NCBI GenBank assembly: GCA_002505355.1
Contig: DAUW01000128.1
Location: 1 to 34,749 of the forward strand
Direction of reading: 5' to 3'
Length of the DNA: 34,749 nucleotides
Origin: Euryarchaeota archaeon UBA229
Lineage (GTDB): Archaea; Thermoplasmatota; Poseidoniia; Poseidoniales; Poseidoniaceae
Shown: positions 32,657-34,749 of the stretch, one piece after another
How positions within the stretch are numbered: position 1 is the stretch's first letter
Layout of the letters: each line of letters starts with the position of its first letter
The notes under the pieces: model-generated
Seen by the model: only the letters and a program-made list of their open reading frames with translations
The model's database searches: none
Told to the model about the DNA's origin: nothing
Position numbers and translations under genes: made by a program

Positions 32657-33406
32657 TTACAAATCTCGGACATCAAATCTTGAACCAGATTGCTGCATGG
32701 TGTGACTAGTTATTAGATTTAACAAAGAACTGGCAACATCATCTGGAGAAACTAGATCACCGTTCTCAAAGAATTTGACAAACCTATCAACCATAGGAAA
32801 ATCAGCCTTCGCTGATGACCTTATGTTTGCTTGCATGTCAGTGTCGACAATTCCCGGAGCTACCGAAATAGCGCTTATACCTCGAGCAGATCCTTCATCA
32901 GCGAGGCACCTAGTCCACATATCCAAACCGGCCTTAGAAGTGCAGTATGCCGACCACGATTCAAGTGAATTTATCGCCGCACCGCTCGAGATAGTAGTAA
33001 CTCTGCATCGCTGAGCATTAACCATAGCAGGATACAATATTTGGGTTAGCAACTGGACGCTTAGTAAATTAACGCTGATGGCTTTATTCCAACTTAATTC
33101 TTCAACTGAGAACATGCTCCCGATTGGACCTATAATTCCCGCATTGTGGATGATGCCGTGTATAGCAGGAAACCGATGAATAATTTCCTGTGCCACTTCC
33201 CTTACTTGGGTCTGGTTTGCCAAGTCACAGATAATTGACTGTGACTTTGAGTCTAGAGATTTTAATTGATTATCTAAATCTGATAATTCTTGCGAGTCTC
33301 TCGCTAAACCAATCACAGTATAGCCCTGCTTAGCGAGTTGTTGGGCGATGGATTTGCCTAACCCTTTAGATGCGCCAGTTACCAAGAAAACCTCTTGCCC
33401 TGACAT
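32657..33406 (-). CDS. Short-chain dehydrogenase/reductase
   Basis: NAD(P)-dependent oxidoreductase of the classical SDR family. The 249-residue protein has TGASKGLG (10-17) at the cofactor site, HNAG (87-90), Asn113, Ser140/141 and YCTSK (154-158) with catalytic Tyr154 and Lys158. The first strand lacks a clear NADP arginine pair, though Ala-Arg at 35-36 hints at NADP. The frame is open nine codons upstream, but ATG 33406 starts MSGQEVFLVTGAS, has GTGAT just upstream, and lies eight bases after the DUF2237 stop. It sits with a 3-hydroxyacyl-CoA dehydrogenase, so an acyl or keto substrate is possible; the substrate is not evident. Confidence 0.9.
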   Translation of the reverse strand: MSGQEVFLVTGASKGLGKSIAQQLAKQGYTVIGLARDSQELSDLDNQLKSLDSKSQSIICDLANQTQVREVAQEIIHRFPAIHGIIHNAGIIGPIGSMFSVEELSWNKAISVNLLSVQLLTQILYPAMVNAQRCRVTTISSGAAINSLESWSAYCTSKAGLDMWTRCLADEGSARGISAISVAPGIVDTDMQANIRSSAKADFPMVDRFVKFFENGDLVSPDDVASSLLNLITSHTMQQSGSRFDVRDL

Positions 33407-33413
33407 AAAATCA

Positions 33414-33776
33414 CTACTCAGCGTACATTTCAAGAAGCTCTAAGGGTATTATCTGCAGTGATTCTTCATGCGTCGCTTCTAGATTCACTGGACAAGCAAC
33501 TCCGTTATTAGCCGCATCGAGCCAAGTCCTTGCACAGATGCACCACCGGTCACCGGGCTTGAGGCCGGGGAAATTGAAATGGGGCGCTGGAGTGATCAAA
33601 TCGTTACCCTTTGAGCGAGCAAATTCGAGGAATTTCTCCGTAACTATCGAACAGACGACATGCATTCCACGGTCGTTACTGTCGGTGTTACAGCAGCCAT
33701 CACGATACCATCCTGTCAAGGGATCTTTCGAGCATTCTTGCAGTTCTCTGCCTAGGACATTTACACTTGGGTTCAT
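33414..33776 (-). CDS. DUF2237 family protein
   Basis: Small protein of a conserved family of unknown function. The 120-residue sequence has the family pattern NVLGRELQECSKDPLTGWYRDGCC, SNDRGMHVVCSIVTEKFLEF, FPGLKPGDRWCICARTW and ATHEESLQIIPLELL, with several conserved cysteines (CC, WCICA) that may bind metal or form disulphides. An upstream in-frame stretch reaches 33917, but it overlaps the dehydrogenase gene; ATG 33776 with GAGGGTG just before it on the minus strand is the better start. It lies 25 bases after the 3-hydroxyacyl-CoA dehydrogenase stop. No function is inferred. Confidence 0.88.
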   Translation of the reverse strand: MNPSVNVLGRELQECSKDPLTGWYRDGCCNTDSNDRGMHVVCSIVTEKFLEFARSKGNDLITPAPHFNFPGLKPGDRWCICARTWLDAANNGVACPVNLEATHEESLQIIPLELLEMYAE

Positions 33777-33801
33777 AGCACACCCTCGATTAAAGATTAC
33801 A

Positions 33802-34641
33802 TTAATACTTGTAGAATCCTTCTCCGGATTTTCTGCCGAGCTTTCCCTCACCAACCATTTGTTGAAGAAGTTCTGCTGGTGCATATTTATCATCATTGAG
33901 ACCTTCATGAAGGACATTCATAATGTGCAAAACTGTGTCTAAACCGATTAAATCTGTTAAGGCAAGCGGACCGATTGGGTGATTCATCCCCAACTTCATT
34001 ATTCCGTCGATTGCCTCCGGCTCAGCGACTCCCTCCTGCAGGGTTAAAATGGCTTCATTTAGCATAGGGCACAGAATACGATTTGAGACAAAACCCGGGG
34101 AGTCATTACATGATAGCGCAATCTTACCCATTGTTTCGGCGGCTGAAACGACAATTTTGTTGGTCTCATGACTGGTATCTGCTCCATTGATGATTTCGAC
34201 CAGTTTCATTATCGGAACGGGATTCATAAAATGCATTCCGATTACTTTACCCGGACGCTTTGTTGCCGCAGCAATAGTAGAGATTGAAATCGAGGATGTG
34301 TTTGATGCCAAAATACAAGACGGTTTGCAGATTTCATCTAGTTCGGAAAATATTGTCGTTTTCAAATCGAGGATTTCTGGTACCGCCTCGATGACTAAAT
34401 CAGCATCACTGCAATCACTTCTTTCAATTGACAACGTGATTCTACCGATGGTGGCTTCAGCATCCTCCTGACTCATCCGCTCTTTTGCCACTAGTTTACC
34501 TAGTGATTTTTGGATTGTCGCCATACCTTTGTCAACATATTCCTGCTTGATATCCACCATCAAAACGTCATAACCTGCGCTCGCGGCAACTTGAGCAATG
34601 CCGTTACCCATTTGCCCCGCTCCAATAACTGCAATTTTCAT
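33802..34641 (-). CDS. 3-hydroxyacyl-CoA (3-hydroxybutyryl-CoA) dehydrogenase
   Basis: NAD-dependent oxidation of 3-hydroxyacyl-CoA to 3-ketoacyl-CoA, or the reverse. The 279-residue protein has the Rossmann start MKIAVIGAGQMGNGIA (Gly7, Gly9, Gly12), LASNTSS (111-117), and the catalytic GMHFMNPVPIMKLVEI (135-150; His137, Glu149, with Asn140 in the same loop), and ends in GRKSGEGFYKY, all standard. Length is typical of the monofunctional short form. Two ATG codons are adjacent (34644, 34641); the second overlaps the stop of an upstream gene as TGATG, like other coupled pairs here, and is chosen. With the thiolase at 18210 it could serve beta-oxidation or butyrate-type metabolism. Confidence 0.94.
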   Translation of the reverse strand: MKIAVIGAGQMGNGIAQVAASAGYDVLMVDIKQEYVDKGMATIQKSLGKLVAKERMSQEDAEATIGRITLSIERSDCSDADLVIEAVPEILDLKTTIFSELDEICKPSCILASNTSSISISTIAAATKRPGKVIGMHFMNPVPIMKLVEIINGADTSHETNKIVVSAAETMGKIALSCNDSPGFVSNRILCPMLNEAILTLQEGVAEPEAIDGIMKLGMNHPIGPLALTDLIGLDTVLHIMNVLHEGLNDDKYAPAELLQQMVGEGKLGRKSGEGFYKY

Positions 34642-34748
34642 CATATCTTATCAGTCACAGCCAATAATCGGCGACTATTGAATATGCGCATTACAGCTGG
34701 CAAGTTATCAACCGGCGTAGTCAGAACTGGTAGCCCGAGTCGGATTTG
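34641..34748 (-). CDS. C-terminal end of an unidentified gene
   Basis: On the minus strand an open frame enters from the right edge and ends with TGA at 34643-34641, overlapping the dehydrogenase start as TGATG. The visible 35 residues include LGLPVLTTPVDNLPAV and end in RRLLAVTDKI, a natural-looking protein tail. The tight coupling suggests that it belongs to the same operon. Too short to assign to a family. Confidence 0.55.
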   Translation of the reverse strand, partial: QIRLGLPVLTTPVDNLPAVMRIFNSRRLLAVTDKI

Positions 34749-34749
34749 A

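Noticed and set aside
33777..33917. 47-codon N-terminal extension of the DUF2237 frame
   Set aside because: It overlaps the 3' end of the dehydrogenase gene, and a good ribosome binding site supports the internal ATG.
34510..34749. 79-codon plus-strand frame at the right edge
   Set aside because: It runs antisense through the NAD-binding region of the dehydrogenase; the minus-strand frame coupled to that gene explains the edge better.
1..34749. tRNA, rRNA, CRISPR array, insertion sequence or phage gene
   Set aside because: I scanned the intergenic gaps by eye and saw no cloverleaf, regularly spaced repeat, transposase or integrase. A tRNAscan or covariance-model run would be the decisive test.

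Overview
The window is a dense stretch of archaeal chromosome of moderate GC. An archaeal information-processing set (20S proteasome alpha, SBDS, exosome Rrp4/Rrp41/Rrp42, eL43, Pcc1, prefoldin beta, uS12, uS7, EF-2, aIF5A, TrmY, KptA, Dph6) sits beside bacterial-type or eukaryote-like metabolic genes: a type I isopentenyl-diphosphate isomerase fused to a prenyl synthase, a MamK-like actin, a UMF1-type MFS transporter, an OPT transporter and acyl-CoA enzymes. This mixture suggests a planktonic euryarchaeon of the Thermoplasmatota, most likely Marine Group II (Poseidoniales) or a relative. The lineage is an inference from gene content; there is no rRNA gene here to test it. I saw no tRNA, rRNA, CRISPR array, insertion sequence or prophage gene, and no gene-free stretch longer than about 250 bases.

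Layout. 1-594 (-): 5' part of dph6, divergent from 747-7512 (+), the proteasome/exosome superoperon: psmA, sdo1, rrp4, rrp41, rrp42, rpl37ae, pcc1, prefoldin beta, a DHH phosphoesterase and a TPR-like protein, mostly with stop/start overlaps. 7499-10187 (-): UbiD-family decarboxylase, TPR protein, Nudix hydrolase. 10354-14346 (+): uS12, uS7, EF-2 and a MOSC protein. 14339-16970 (-): isopentenyl phosphate kinase followed by the isomerase/prenyl synthase fusion. 17021-18089: a small zinc-ribbon protein (+) meeting KptA (-). 18210-22411 (+): thiolase, a DUF35-like partner, a double zinc-ribbon protein and the MamK-like actin. 22414-23046 (-): a membrane zinc-ribbon protein, divergent from coaBC and trmY (23143-25000, +). 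24989-32119 (-): a transport and salvage cluster read MFS, hexapeptide transferase, OPT, EamA, SurE. 32204-34748 (-): an unidentified gene end, 3-hydroxyacyl-CoA dehydrogenase, DUF2237, SDR and aIF5A.

How it fits together. One half is RNA and protein quality control: exosome and proteasome with ribosome assembly, EF-2 with the last enzyme of its diphthamide modification, aIF5A with its hypusine-site lysine, and tRNA modification or repair by Pcc1, TrmY and KptA. A second theme is isoprenoid lipid synthesis. IPK, the isomerase/prenyl synthase fusion and possibly the UbiD-like decarboxylase would take a phosphorylated mevalonate derivative to geranylgeranyl diphosphate, and the thiolase may supply acetoacetyl-CoA. 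The third theme is uptake and salvage (OPT, MFS, EamA, SurE) with acyl-CoA metabolism, which suits a heterotroph. The most unusual items are the isomerase/prenyl synthase fusion, the MamK-like actin, the DUF35 homologue that has lost its zinc cysteines, and the five convergent gene pairs that all touch or overlap at their 3' ends.
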